From Lingula anatina (lineage: Eukaryota; Brachiopoda; Lingulata; Lingulida; Lingulidae): 44,716 nt of DNA. The stretch's first letter is position 1; each line of letters begins with the position of its first letter. The translations under genes were made by a program, and so were the position numbers. Under the pieces are notes generated by a model. That model made no database searches and was not told where the DNA came from. It saw only the letters and a program-made list of their open reading frames with translations. This document shows, piece after piece, positions 1-10,075 of the stretch. The stretch is taken from assembly GCF_001039355.2 (NCBI RefSeq), contig NW_019775713.1, forward strand, positions 73,146 to 117,861, read 5' to 3'.

Positions 1-245
1 TGTGTGTGTGTGTGTGTGTGTGTCGTGGGGGACGTAGGTCTTGCGCGGGAATCTCCCTCTCTGGCAATTGTCAATATTGACAGGTATGTAATGGTCCGGG
101 AGAATATAGGAAGTTGAGTTACAACAGGGTTAATGCTACAGTATTTGACCTCATAGTCTGTCTCATCATGATTGTGACGGTGTCCATGAAAATCATCATA
201 TTGTGCTAGTGAAGACAACGATAAATGATAGAGGGCGCTGATATG
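1..245 (-). repeat. interspersed repeat C, microsatellite-ended copy
   Basis: The reverse complement of this stretch matches 27395-27620: both carry the words CTTCACTAGCACAATATGATG-like, GGACACCGTCACAATCATG and GAGGTCAAATACTGTA in the same order, and both end in a TG/CA dinucleotide run. The homology resumes at 521-640 against 27301-27385 after an unmatched block at 246-520. It has no coding capacity. The family is not recognised; a non-autonomous DNA element is likely. Confidence 0.7.
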
Positions 246-520
246 ATCATTTTCATATAATTTCTCCGGAGTATAGTAAGAAAATTTTTAAAATACTAAA
301 AACTTTTTGTACTAAATAGTTACACTTATTTCAAAACTGTCCAAATTTCTTGTATTTCATTTATATGAGAAAAGAGTACCATGTAACAGTGATAACTGTG
401 CTTGAAGCCCCTGCATGCGATAGATTTTTTTACTCTGGGAATTCACGTCGAGACGTTGTCTAGGATCAAGAAGCCGAACAACTAAAGCTAATTATCTGTA
501 AAATTTTACCTATTTATAAT

Positions 521-640
521 AACACGCTTTATATTAATGATCATCGGTCTATTTGATCAATGCTTTTATCAAGCTTTATTATTTTCTCTCGTAGCGACTC
601 ATAATATATCATAATATAACCCAGTAAGTTTGAGAATTGA
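521..640 (-). repeat. repeat C, inner part
   Basis: The reverse complement shares ATGATCATTAATATAAAGCG and the downstream CGCTACGAGAGA-type words with 27301-27385, so it is the continuation of the same family as 1-245. The block at 246-520 is absent from the 27 kb copy and is either an insertion here or a deletion there. Confidence 0.6.
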
Positions 641-679
641 AAAAAAAACACGGTTATCAATTTAGTGCCATAACAGTGA

Positions 680-745
680 AATATGCACGGTGACGACGAC
701 GGACGCAGGCGATGGCGATGTTTATATACACATATACACTGCATG
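680..745 (-). repeat. fragment of modular repeat R (terminal part)
   Basis: GTGACGACGACGGACGCAGG followed by CGATGGCGATGT and a degenerate cap resembles the ends of the R copies at 36420-36490 and 43725-43795. Only the end is kept, so this is a truncated copy. Confidence 0.55.
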
Positions 746-1149
746 CGACTTTTGGTAGGCCCCAGATAAATAAAGTTTTTTAAGTCGGGCCTAGTCCGTA
801 GTACTAAACAACATTGGTCAAAAAGGTTGTCCCACCCCCAGTTTTATGTGTTTTTATTAATAAACGATCATACCACATTAGTTAATTGCTATGAATAGTG
901 ATTTTCATTCCAGATACCATTAGTTACATGATTATTGGTACAGAAAATACAAACTACCAGTTAAGATATCCGTGTCATATTTAATACCATTTATTCACAT
1001 TTATTACATGTACCCCCTCAAATCCGAAGTTCCAGTGTCATTTCCAAGGAGGTAAAGAAATTCCCATTTAATTGAAATGACACCACCGAAAGTCACCAAA
1101 TTTACACACATTTAGCATTAGGGTATGCTCGTTAAAGGTCACGTGTCTA

Positions 1150-1527
1150 TTAGCATGTGTGGCCACATGTGTAATTATCTCCTGTAGACGGCGCCACTGC
1201 CTTCAACAAGGGCAGCAATTCTGTTTTGTGGGATATTGCCCCATGTTTCCTAAAAAAGCTTGGCGGAATTGGTCCGGACTATTTGTGATTTGGTTCTCCT
1301 TTGGATTGCACACTTCAATTCATGCCACGGGTGCTCAGTAGGTTTATTATCATGATTCAAAGATTGTTTCTCCAGCCTCAGAACATTGGGTTTCTGCAAC
1401 AAATCATGATCACTCACCACATGAGAACTGTGTGCAAGTGTGCTGTCATGATGAAGCCTGGATCACCCCCGAAGTACCCTCTTGCAGATGGAATGAGGTA
1501 TCAGTTGAGAAAGGTAGGTTCAGTGAC
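1150..1527 (-). pseudogene. second, inverted copy of the Tc1-like transposase 3' end
   Basis: The reverse complement of this segment matches 1775-2110, including the GCCTTCAACAAGGG and GGGATATTGCCCCAT words and the NIGFLQQI-coding stretch. It therefore holds a second C-terminal transposase remnant facing the first. No open frame of useful length remains. Confidence 0.65.
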
Positions 1528-1589
1528 CCCAGAACTACCAGAACTTGGTCAATCATCACTAGGAACAAGTTGGTTTTGCTGAAGAATCA

Positions 1590-2140
1590 ATGTATTTCTT
1601 GTATTCCATCGATGGTCAAATTAGGGTCCATAGACATGTTGCAGAATGCATTTTGGAAGGTTTGAGCACGATAATATCGACTGAGGTGTCAGATCAGTCC
1701 ACGTTTGGCAAGAATTCCAAGCCCATGGTTTTAGTGCATTGTTCTTTCCAGAAAAGAACGTTATTGGGGCAATTCACTGAAACATTCTCAACAAATATCT
1801 CACTCCATTTGCAAGAGGTGACTTCAGGGATACTGCAGGCGTCATCGTAGAAATGCACTTGCTCACAACTCTCGTCTGCAGAGTGATTTGTTGCAGAAAC
1901 CCAATGTTCAGAGGATAGAACAACCACCTCTGAGCCTTGTTATTACCCTTATTAAACATCTGTGGCATGACTTGAAGTGTGCAATGCAAAGGAGAACCAA
2001 CCTCTTAATAATCTGGACCAACTCCCCCAAGCTCTTTAGGAAGAATGGGGCAATATCCCATAAAACAGAATTGTTACCCTTGTTGAAGGCAGGCCGCGCC
2101 ACCTACAGGAGGTAATTAAAGTACGCGATAAACACAAACG
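1590..2140 (+). pseudogene. Tc1-like transposase, C-terminal half, broken
   Basis: Tc1/mariner transposases are DDE/D enzymes that cut and paste their own element. Reading across frames, 1605-1790 gives a DGQIRVHRHVAECIL segment and a later segment like the family's beta-strand before the second acidic residue. Around 1950-2140 comes HLWHDLKCAMQRR, then a LDQLPQALQEEWGNIPQ-like helix in another frame, and a final DKHKRY-like tail, the usual C-terminal order of this family. At least three frame changes and stops are needed, and the N-terminal DNA-binding part is absent, so this is a dead fragment. The family is clear from the motif order; the subfamily is not. Confidence 0.7.
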
Positions 2141-2482
2141 CTATTAAATAATGAGCCTTTAACGAGCACACCCTAATGGTAAATGTGTGTAAATTTGGTG
2201 ACATTTGGTGGTGTCATTTCAATTTAGTGGACATTTCTTTACCTCTGTGAAAATAACAGTGAAACGTCGAATTTGAGGGGGTACATGTAATAAATGTGAA
2301 TAAATGGTATTAAATATTGATATCTTCACTGCTAGTTTGTGTTTTCTGTCTGACTAATCATGTTAGTTATGGTATTTGGAATGAAAATCACTATTTATAA
2401 CAATCTTCACCTATGATGTGATCATTTATGAATAAAAGCACATGATACTGAAGGTGGGACAACCTTTTTGACCAATGTTGTA

Positions 2483-3626
2483 TTATGTGCAACGAATAAC
2501 ATTTACTTCAGTTGGAGGATATCTTCTTTTTGTTTTATCACTGATTAAAAATATTGTGTTACTTGAAAGCTTAAATGAAGTATTGAAAGATCGCTCAACA
2601 TGAAATCTCTTCTATTTGCCCCTTGGTTTTATTATTATCATTTATTAACTTTGAAATTTTCCTTGGTGGGATGGTCTTCGCTACATTTACTTCAATTTTG
2701 CTGAGAGGTTATAACAGGAAACATAACGAACTTTGTATATATACAGTGTATGGTTGACATGTTTATATTTAGTACAGTGTTGATTGATGGCCAGGTGGGT
2801 CAGAACACCACGCGAGAACAGACTGTGCGTGCGGTGTGATTTAAATGCAGGAATACGTAGTCTGTGACTGCATACATACGACTGAGTGCCCAGATCAGTT
2901 TCGTTCAATACACTTTACAAATCTGAAGAACATTTTCTCTAGTCTTCGAATTACGGACACACTTAAATGTATAAGACCTTGTTTGGCTAATTATTAGTAA
3001 AATGTTGTTTAAACTATTATCACTATTTTCCCGCGTCAATGTGCTGTCTTTATTAATTTGTTTCCAATTCCTCATTTATTTTTTAATTTTTTTATTCATT
3101 CATTTTTAATCAAATTAATACTACCATTTCTCTATTTTTTCTGAAAGCAAACAAACATAATTTTATCTGCATTTCGTTTGATGTTAGGGAGGATTCTGAA
3201 TAAGAGGTTAAGCAAATAATAATGAAACTGCATGGTAAAAAAAGATTAGTTTCGAAACTTGTTTATTTCTGTCATGGGGCAGTGGTAAATCAATTAAAAC
3301 TTACAGTAATTTCATCAAAGAGATACCTGAATGAGTGAGATTATCTGTTTCCCCTCCTCTGCCTCTGCCTCTGCCTGGAGATAGAATTTTATGAAAAGCT
3401 GGCATTTATAATTTTTCTCAATATCACATTTTCAATCTCATTATTATATTCATTTCAGCGGGGAATTGTCCGGGGGGGGGGTACCTGGATAGATGTTTGA
3501 GCTCTTATATTATCTGAAGACCAAGATGAATAAGAACATTTGAAGTTTTTTTTTCAAATAATACGTCCACGAAATTGCTTTGGGAAGATAACGATTTCGG
3601 GACTTCCAGGTCTTATAAACTGATTA
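2483..3626. other. gene-free AT-rich stretch
   Basis: No coding signal, RNA gene or clear repeat copy is seen. A short CTCTGCC-type run lies near 3357-3375 and a G run at 3472-3481. The 73-codon frame at 2908-2687 has no recognisable domain. Confidence 0.5.
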
Positions 3627-3845
3627 GGCGTTTAATGACAATAGCCGCAGATCTTTCAGCACTAACGCTCATATTAACCACAAAACCCACGAATTAACCA
3701 ACACACCACACACTTATTTAGCACCAACAAAACGATATCTAGCACTAACATTCATCCGCTCGGGTAGTGTTGGTTAATTTGTATGTTTTTTTGGTTAATA
3801 TGAGTGTTAGAGCTGAAAGATCTGCAGGTGGTGTTAGTAAACGCC
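3627..3845. mobile_element. palindromic MITE with TA target duplication
   Basis: The left arm (GGCGTTTAATGACA..., then CAGATCTTTCAGC, CATATTAACCA, AATTAACCAACA) recurs as its complement in the right arm ending TAAACGCC. The arms are about 80 bases each, and TA flanks both sides (3625-3626 and 3846-3847). It is 219 bases and non-coding. A TA target fits Tc1/mariner-type mobilisation. Confidence 0.8.
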
Positions 3846-4166
3846 TAATTTGTTTATATGGCCCCACTTCTAAGCAGCATACCAATTTGGCTATAGTTTT
3901 AAAGTCAACAACAACTCGTTAAATTAGCTTTGCGCGACAAGGTTGTTTTTAGTAACACCCCAAACTGAATTGCTTGGTCTACTTTTAGCCCTGCCAAGTG
4001 ACAGTGAGTATTGTATTGTGTAAGTTTGACCAAGGACGCGGGTAGAAGGCCCTAGGGTTGACCACATATGACACCATGACGCTGTCTCTGCGGCAGGGAT
4101 ATGGTGGCAACAGAGCAGAGAGTCTGGTTCATAAAGGGATGATCTGTTGTAAAATTTATTGCATGA

Positions 4167-4167
4167 N
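4167..4167. other. single-N assembly join
   Basis: A lone N sits just before a GGAACTTGGAACTTGG direct repeat that recurs at 4230. Single Ns also occur at 7211, 38839 and 40382, each beside repetitive sequence, so they look like contig joins. Confidence 0.6.
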
Positions 4168-4179
4168 TTGGAACTTGGA

Positions 4180-4394
4180 ACTTGGAACCTCTGAGCATGC
4201 GCAGTGGCCGTGGCGCCAAACCTGAGACTTGGAACTTGGAACCGGGGAGCATGCGCAGTCGCGAGCAGGTATTCACGGCCGCCGCCAGGGGGCGGGTCGC
4301 CGCTCTCATTAGTAGGGCGTTGCGAGGACGCGGGTCAGAGGTCAGAGAAAAAAGTGTGTCGCTGCGAGTAGACGCGTTTCTAGGAGCGCACGCC
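4180..4394 (+). promoter_or_regulatory. GC/CpG-rich promoter-like patch with NRF1-like and CTCF-like boxes
   Basis: Against an AT-rich background this stretch is rich in CpG. It holds two copies of GAGCATGCGCAGT (4192-4204 and 4247-4259), close to the NRF1 half-palindrome, and CCGCCAGGGGGCGGG (4281-4295), which fits the core of the CTCF motif. AACTTGGAAC words are repeated before each NRF1-like box. A candidate coding exon starts at 4395. The motif matches are by eye; function is inferred. Confidence 0.5.
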
Positions 4395-4607
4395 ATGCCT
4401 AAGACGGGAAAATCGGACAGGGAGTGGAGGGAAAGGCTGACGGAGTTTGCCCAGGGTCGATTCCACTTCAGGACGGGTCAGAAGCCTCCAAGAGGAAGCA
4501 AATGGGCGGGAGAAATAAAGAAGATCGAAGAGTGCCCTCTTCAGAAAGCAGGCGGAAGTCAGAGTTTGTTCGGTGGACAGCTGATCTGTCGTTGCGGCTA
4601 TCATAAG
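4395..4607 (+). CDS. candidate first coding exon, unknown protein
   Basis: An ATG preceded by GCACGCC opens 71 codons that end exactly at AAG|GTAAAA, a good phase-0 splice donor. The peptide starts MPKTGKSDREWRERL and ends LICRCGYHK. It is charged, with a basic GQKPPRGSKW patch and a CRC pair near the end. Its GC content and placement after a CpG-rich patch set it apart from the surrounding DNA. The frame is open upstream to 4182, so the start could be different. No downstream exon was recognised before 7.3 kb and I do not recognise the family. It could belong to a mobile element instead of a host gene. Confidence 0.4.
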
Positions 4608-5581
4608 GTAAAACTTTTTTCTTAACTGTTAATGTCACGAATCGCAATTATAGACGGTGAAGACGGTAAAAACGTTCGTTGCTTAGGTATTGAACCAAAT
4701 TTTAGATCGTGGCACTTTTGCTGAAGCCCCCCCCTCCCGTTCATCAATGTCTCCGCTACTCAAAGAAATTAGTTTGGCAATTAAGTTACTTATTTAACTA
4801 TTTTATATAATAAATTTGTTTAAAAGTCCTCTGTTTCATGGTGTTATCTATAATTTATGAGGTAAACGATGGGGTGAAATGTTACAGTAATCTCATTGCA
4901 CAAGAGCTTTAAGGATTAATGAAAAGGACGAAAACAATTAGAAAATTACTAAATTAAAGAATTTATTTATTTGAATAGCAGAGACATTGATCCCTGGCAC
5001 CACATAAATTAATTTTGATCAACATTAGAAATAGGAGTTTTAGGGCGAGGGGGTGCAAAAATAACAGGGCCCCACATATAAGGCTGCAACTTCATACTTT
5101 TTATCACCTTTAAAAGTAAAATCTAATTATGGTATTTCAAGTTAGGTCTTAAGATAGAACCCATGTTGATAATCTGAAGAATCAAAATTAAAATGTATGT
5201 AATATGACGTTCAAAACTTTATAGTTTACTAAAAAAAACTACATTCATTCAAATATCCATTATAAATTGTTCAGTAAACTTTCCTTTTAAAGAAAAGTAC
5301 TTAGAAACATAAATCTCAAATTTTAAAACAACCAAAAAATTTTAAAAAATGACTACATTTCATTCTCACATTATATGTCCCTAAAAGACTTAAACTCCTT
5401 CTTAATATTATCAATTACAGTTAATTCTGTTGAGCAGATTTCAATCTAGTAGCATATTCCATTCAGTTAGACCAGCTAACTTCAAAGAGATGTCCTCATA
5501 CAGTACATTTGTTCCAATAAGTAAGACTGCTTTATAACTTATTGTTTTTTATAAAAATGCCTTTTTAAAACACAGCTCAAA
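4608..5581. other. gene-free AT-rich stretch
   Basis: No coding or RNA signal is seen. If 4395-4607 is a true first exon, this would be the start of its intron. Confidence 0.5.
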
Positions 5582-6020
5582 AACATTTGGCCACATAGTT
5601 TGTAATGGACACACCACATGAACAATAGGAGTTGCAATTACTGGATTCCTACAGTAGTTATTAGTAAGGAGGTGTGCAAAATAGCCAGATTATTTAAAAG
5701 ATGTTCTGCTGGAGATCACTAGATATACTGGTAGTTAAGAGTCAGGGTGTTTGTTTACCTAAAGTTACACCATGTGAACAATGCCCAAATGAGTCATTAT
5801 TACTGGACACTTACTGGAGTTAGACAATAGTGGGTTGGTGTGTGCCAAACAACAAGATAATCTGAAGGATGTTCTCGGCCACTGCTAGAGATTATGCCGA
5901 TAATTAGGGGATGGTGTGTTTGTTTACTTTAAAACATCTGGCCTCTTAGTGATTGAGAGTTACACCACAATAGTAACAATAACAATAGTAGTTGCAATTA
6001 AAGTGAACACATCAAAACAA
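5582..6020 (+). repeat. degenerate tandem repeat, ~175-bp unit
   Basis: Similar word orders recur about every 175 bases: ACACCACATGAACAATAGG / ACACCATGTGAACAATG / ACACCACAATAGTAACAA; GATGTTCTGCTGG / GATGTTCTCGGCC; GTGTTTGTTTAC twice; and AGTTGCAATTA at both ends. Two and a half diverged units are visible. Function unknown. Confidence 0.5.
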
Positions 6021-6143
6021 GTTAGTGAATATGTGTGGTTTTAGGAGGTCCAGATGATGTTATAATTATTGGACGTGTGAAGAAGAAGACAATAAAGCTT
6101 TAAGTTTAGAACCCACTCTTTGAAACCTATTAAGGAAGTCTTA

Positions 6144-6358
6144 GGCTCTATTCCCATAGATTTTAGATCGATCTATCCCCGCGGGGAGTCTCACTAGATT
6201 ACTTTCAGATAATCCGACTTAAATGTCCGTCCCGCCTACTACAAGCAGTAAGAGGGTAATTAACTTTTGTGTCCGCCCGGCTGACAGCTATTTAGCGTGA
6301 ACCCCCAGGGAGTTAGGTCGATCTAAAGTAGGTCAATCTAATCTATGGAAATGGGGTG
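6144..6358. mobile_element. Harbinger-type palindromic MITE, copy 1
   Basis: The ends GGCTCTATTCCCATAGATT and its imperfect complement (ending ATGGAAATGGGGTG) are flanked by TTA on both sides (6141-6143 and 6359-6361). Inner words TAGATCGATCTA and TAGGTCGATCTAA pair. Length is 215 bases, no coding capacity. A TTA target duplication is the mark of PIF/Harbinger elements. Other copies are at 13202 and 21139. Confidence 0.8.
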
Positions 6359-6782
6359 TTAGTATTCATTCCCATTCATCTGTCTTGTCTAATTATAAAC
6401 ATCTTTATCATTTAAACAAAATGCTTTTACACCATCTTCATTTGAAGAGGGAATTATGAGAAATGACCAAATTAAAACCCTTGTCATTCATAATTACTGA
6501 TTATAAATTCTTTATTGGGAACTTAATTGTAAAACATGTTCATAGACTACATGCATGATTGATGATAAGGACACACCTACAGAGAAAAAATGAGACTAAA
6601 TATTCATTATTTTGTTACGTTTAAGTATCATGGGATATGATATTCACTTACTAGCCAAGACAACATTTTCATGTCGTATGATGTCAGCAAACATGAGCCC
6701 TACTTAACTGAGCTGGCTTTTTTTCTCTGTCTCTTTCATATTGCTCCTTGAAATAGGCTTCTCTTTAGCTCCATCTTTTTAT

Positions 6783-7210
6783 GTACAGACACAAATGTGT
6801 CTGTACATATAGCCGTCACCTGCGTCTGTTGTTGCCGTTGCCGTTGGCGTGCACTTTTACCGATAACACCATAAGTGGACAATGGTTTTACCTTTTGGCT
6901 TGAAACTTACAGAATATTCATAATACGCAGGTCAAGTTCGAAAATCAGCATGATTGGGTCATTTTTAGGGAATTTATGCTGTTTTTTCACTTTTTTCAGC
7001 ATATATACAGCACCGATAACACGATAAGTGGAAAACCATTTTACCTTTTGGATTGAAACTGACAGAACTGATGAATATTCATAATATGCAGGTCAAGTTC
7101 AAAAATCAGCATGATGGGGTCATTTTTAGGGAATTTATGCTGTTTTTTCACTTTTTTCAGCATATATGCAACCCCGATAACATGATAAGTGGAAAACCAT
7201 TTTACTTTTT
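6783..7210 (+). repeat. modular repeat R, capped end with two-plus ~150-bp modules
   Basis: It starts with a hairpin cap (ATGTACAGACACA facing TGTGTCTGTACAT, 6781-6810), then CACCTGCGTCTGTTGTTGCC, then two tandem modules. Each module carries CAGGTCAAGTTC, AAATCAGCATGAT, TTTATGCTGTTTTTTCAC and CAGCATATA (about 6885-7030 and 7032-7195). A third module is cut by the N at 7211. The family recurs at 12076-13690, 34880-36490 and 42190-43795. Confidence 0.75.
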
Positions 7211-7251
7211 NATATTTGCAGAGCGTCGATCCCTAAGTCAGCCAACGTTTG

Positions 7252-7289
7252 AACAAGAAAGAAGAGTTGATCTTCAAACTCTTCTTGTT
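7252..7289. other. hairpin upstream of the SRCR gene
   Basis: AACAAGAAAGAAGAGTT is followed after a short GATCTTC loop by AAACTCTTCTTGTT, an imperfect inverted repeat about 85 bases before the ATG at 7372. It may lie in a 5' UTR. Its role is unknown. Confidence 0.5.
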
Positions 7290-7371
7290 GATAAGATATG
7301 CTTTTCATTGGAAGTATACCCTTAACGATAAACTATATGCATGATTAAATAACCTCACTCGAAGGTGAAAC

Positions 7372-7783
7372 ATGGAATCGACAGGAGTTGGAGGGATAGT
7401 ACTCTCCGTCTTTTTCATAATTTTCGGGACTCGTTCGGCGCTTTCAAATGCTTATACTGTCATAGACACCTCGCCTACCACGGATCTGACGTTACGTTTA
7501 TCAGAGCAACCGTTCCACGTCAACAATTCCATCACAGTACCACAGGGGGTAACGCTGAATGTAGAACCTGGCGTTACCGTTAAATTCGGCCCGGCTGTCG
7601 GTGTGCGCGTTGAGGGACGGTTTTTGGCAGTGGGACAACCGGACAAACGTATACTTTTCACGGCTGCAGACCCAAGCAATGTTGAAAGGTATGATAAGCA
7701 GTCACCCGTTTGGTTCGATGGTGCACGATTGGCCGGGGACTTCACGGAAACTCATCATGGACGCCTGGAACTTTTATACCAAG
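7372..7783 (+). CDS. SRCR/beta-helix secreted or membrane protein, exon 1
   Basis: The ATG opens a hydrophobic signal peptide (residues 1 to about 24, core IVLSVFFIIFG) followed by a segment typical of parallel beta-helix repeats at about residues 50-100 (VPQGVTLNVEPGVTVKFG, then VEGRFLAVGQPDKRILFTA). The exon ends with the start of an SRCR domain: VWFDGARLAG...GRLELLYQ. It is 137 codons plus one base and ends at CAAG|GTATCT, a phase-1 donor. Beta-helix followed by SRCR is the architecture of the bark beetle/anakonda family, which in flies acts at tricellular septate junctions. Orthology is inferred; scavenger-type or lysyl-oxidase-like SRCR proteins are alternatives. Upstream lies repeat R, broken by an N at 7211, so the promoter may be incomplete. 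Confidence 0.8.
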
Positions 7784-8089
7784 GTATCTGCAGTCTAGAA
7801 AGTCTTTGTGTTTTTGGAGCATTTCTTTCTTTCTTGTTTTCTTTTTTCTTTTTGTAATTATCATAGGAGCCTAATGGGAAGGGGCCAAAGCGAAATTACT
7901 ATCCCTTCTCACATATTTAAATACATCAGTTATAAATGCAAGAGTCTCACCCCCCCTCCTCCCATGACCACAGACAGGCGTTATTCTTTAATCTTTTTGA
8001 ATTATTAGCCCCCATCTGACTTTCTACTAACCGGAATATTCATTTTCACAAAAATTTGTTAAAGAGTACGTAACATTTTTTCCTTTCAG
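7784..8089 (+). other. phase-1 intron of the SRCR gene
   Basis: GTATCT donor at 7784 and a TTTTTTCCTTTCAG acceptor ending at 8089 bound 306 bases. Splicing rebuilds a Gly codon and a continuous SRCR domain (LLYQ-G-SFGTVC), which is strong support for the intron. Confidence 0.85.
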
Positions 8090-8305
8090 GTAGTTTTGGC
8101 ACCGTTTGTCAAAATGGCTGGGGTAGTTCCTACTACAACAACAACAACAGAGTTGTTGCTAGGATGTTGGGATATCAAACGTGTACCAAAGTATATAACA
8201 GAGGCAGTGGCACTGGAAGTATTCTTCTGAACAACGTGAGATGCAATGGACATGAGAGCTCCCTCTGGGACTGTCCTCACGATGGGGTCCGTGTACACAA
8301 TTGTT
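8090..8305 (+). CDS. SRCR domain exon 2 of the same gene
   Basis: These 216 bases are a symmetric phase-1/1 exon. They continue the SRCR domain with SFGTVCQNGWG, RVVARMLGYQTC, GSILLNNVRCNGHESSLWDC and PHDGVRVHNC, in the family's usual order. The donor GTGAGT follows at 8306. The usual Cys of the VVC(R)QLG strand is Ala here, while an extra Cys lies seven residues on (QTC). The last part of the domain (H.ED.GV.C) should come from the next exon, which I did not find in this window. The domain is therefore incomplete here, either because the next exon is far away or because the gene is broken. Confidence 0.85.
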
Positions 8306-9429
8306 GTGAGTATCTTACTTACCTGTTATCTTTATTCATGTATTTACCACTTTTGAGAACCATGATATTGCAATTGTGTTATCTTTTATAATAGCCTAAG
8401 GCCAATGTCAGGGATGTTTCTTTGTTTGGTGATTGTCAGAGTGATCTATCACGAAAAAATTAAACTTATAATAATCAGGTCCATTTTTTCACTGCTAACC
8501 ACAGAAAAGATAAACTCGACACTTTTACAGACGACTGTGTCTACATCATGTGAACATTTATTTTAACCTAATTTTTTTGTTTGTTTATTTGTCAATTTTA
8601 TTTCGAACATGAAAGTTTGCACATGTATTAGATGGAATATAATGTAAGTTCAGGTATTAATATCACTAGTACAGTGTCTTTAAGTGATTGCAAAAGTTCT
8701 CTTTGTGCAGTATTTGATACATTCTTGACAACTAGGGGAAGTTAGACAAACTTAATTAGTTAGACAGTCAGACAGAACTTTTTACCAAAAAAGACAAAAA
8801 GTGAACTGTGGTCACAAGTCTGCTAGAAAGGAAAACAACACAAATCATTTTCTGTTTTACCAGTATTGTGTTGTACCGATGATGGAATTTGGACCATTTA
8901 CTCCACGTGCGACATGCACTCATTCTGGTTTCAAATAGCTGTTGTTGGTACGTTCTTAAACATTACTTACAATGAAGACATGAAGCTATATACCGATGTG
9001 AAATGTAAGAGTTTGACCATTTGATTTTTTATCAGGTAGTTTGTAAAAGGTTATCATGATTTCTATACTGCTCTGTTATAATATGTATAGTGGCAGATCC
9101 AGGATGTTGCTAACAGCAGAGGGGGCGTCAACACAAGTATCAATAAATTCTGTCTAGTTTCTCGTGGCAATATTCAATGTTAGGCTGAGGTAATATTACT
9201 GTCATATATACCGTGCAGATATGGAACATGCTTTAAGAAAGGCCTGCCCTGTTCACCTTAGCTGCTGGTGACCCTGTCCTTGGGTATGTCTTTGCATGGA
9301 AACCAAAATGATAAAGTATCATACAGTTATTGTCTGTCTTTCTGTTGTTAGTAATCTATAGTTAAGGAATGGAGATAATGTAATATCAGTTTACAGTTAG
9401 AACAATATAGAGGAGCTGAATGTCAGTTT
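8306..9429. other. intron or intergenic DNA after the SRCR exon
   Basis: No exon with the expected SRCR tail was found. A CCAG at 8860-8863 opens a phase-compatible frame, but the peptide does not look like an SRCR end. Otherwise AT-rich and featureless. Confidence 0.5.
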
Positions 9430-9595
9430 GTACCGGCCTGACAGGAATGGAAGTCCGTTAGGAACCGTAGTCCTCTCCCCGTTATTTTGTACAGGTGACA
9501 TTCGTCCCATATACTTACCCTTATACGACGACTAACCATAACCTGTACTAATAATATGGACTTCCATTCCTATAGGACCACCATTCCTGCCACAC
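9430..9595. repeat. small inverted-repeat element
   Basis: CAGGAATGGAAGTCCGTTAGG at the left (from 9440) is mirrored by GGACTTCCATTCCTATAGG near 9557-9575, enclosing about 110 bases. It is probably a degraded MITE; no target duplication is clear. Confidence 0.45.
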
Positions 9596-10075
9596 AGTTT
9601 TTTCCTATTTTTGCTGACTGATAAATGGAAACAAGGATTAAAATCTGTTTTTATAACTTTTAATATCTTTTATGTCATTGTGACATCAGTTCATTAATTG
9701 AATTTGCCAGTGAAGCAATTAAAAATGCATTGCCTATTCTATGTCACACGACAAACATTAAAAACGAGAATTTAGATCTCCCCATTTTCCAAATTATCGT
9801 CTTTTAAATACAGACTTGACATTTAATATGGAATATTCTTTTCCAAATCACTTTTCATCAGTTTTTTCCTATTTTGCTGACTGATAAATGAAAATAAGGA
9901 TTAAAATCGTGTTTTAATAACTTTTAATTATCTCTTTGATATCATTGTGACATCAGTTCATTAATGGAATTCACCAGAGAAGCAAACAAAAACACATTGC
10001 CTATTCTACGTCATACGACAACAATTAAAAGAGATATTTTGGATCTCCATATTTTCCAAATTTTTTCTGTAAAAG
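9596..10075 (+). repeat. tandem duplication, ~262-bp period
   Basis: 9596-9815 and 9858-10075 share the ordered words CAGTTTTTTCCTATTTT, GCTGACTGATAAATG, CATTGTGACATCAGTTCATT, ATTGCCTATTCTA and TTTGGATCTCC or its variant. The copies differ by small indels and point changes, so the duplication is old. No coding. Confidence 0.8.

Larger units (their letters stand above)
809..2480. mobile_element. inverted-duplicated (fold-back) Tc1/mariner-like element
   Basis: The ends are inverted: CAACATTGGTCAAAAAGG at 809 and its complement ending at 2480, followed by TA at 2481-2482 (AA at the left). The inversion is not limited to the TIRs. About 700 bases of each side (809-1527 and about 1775-2480) are diverged reverse complements of one another, and both include the 3' end of a Tc1-like transposase gene. 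The unpaired centre is about 250 bases. No intact frame remains. Confidence 0.8.

Noticed and set aside
8864-8940. Possible third exon of the SRCR gene after CCAG at 8860
   Set aside because: The phase fits, but the peptide lacks the H.ED.GV.C tail and stops after 23 codons.
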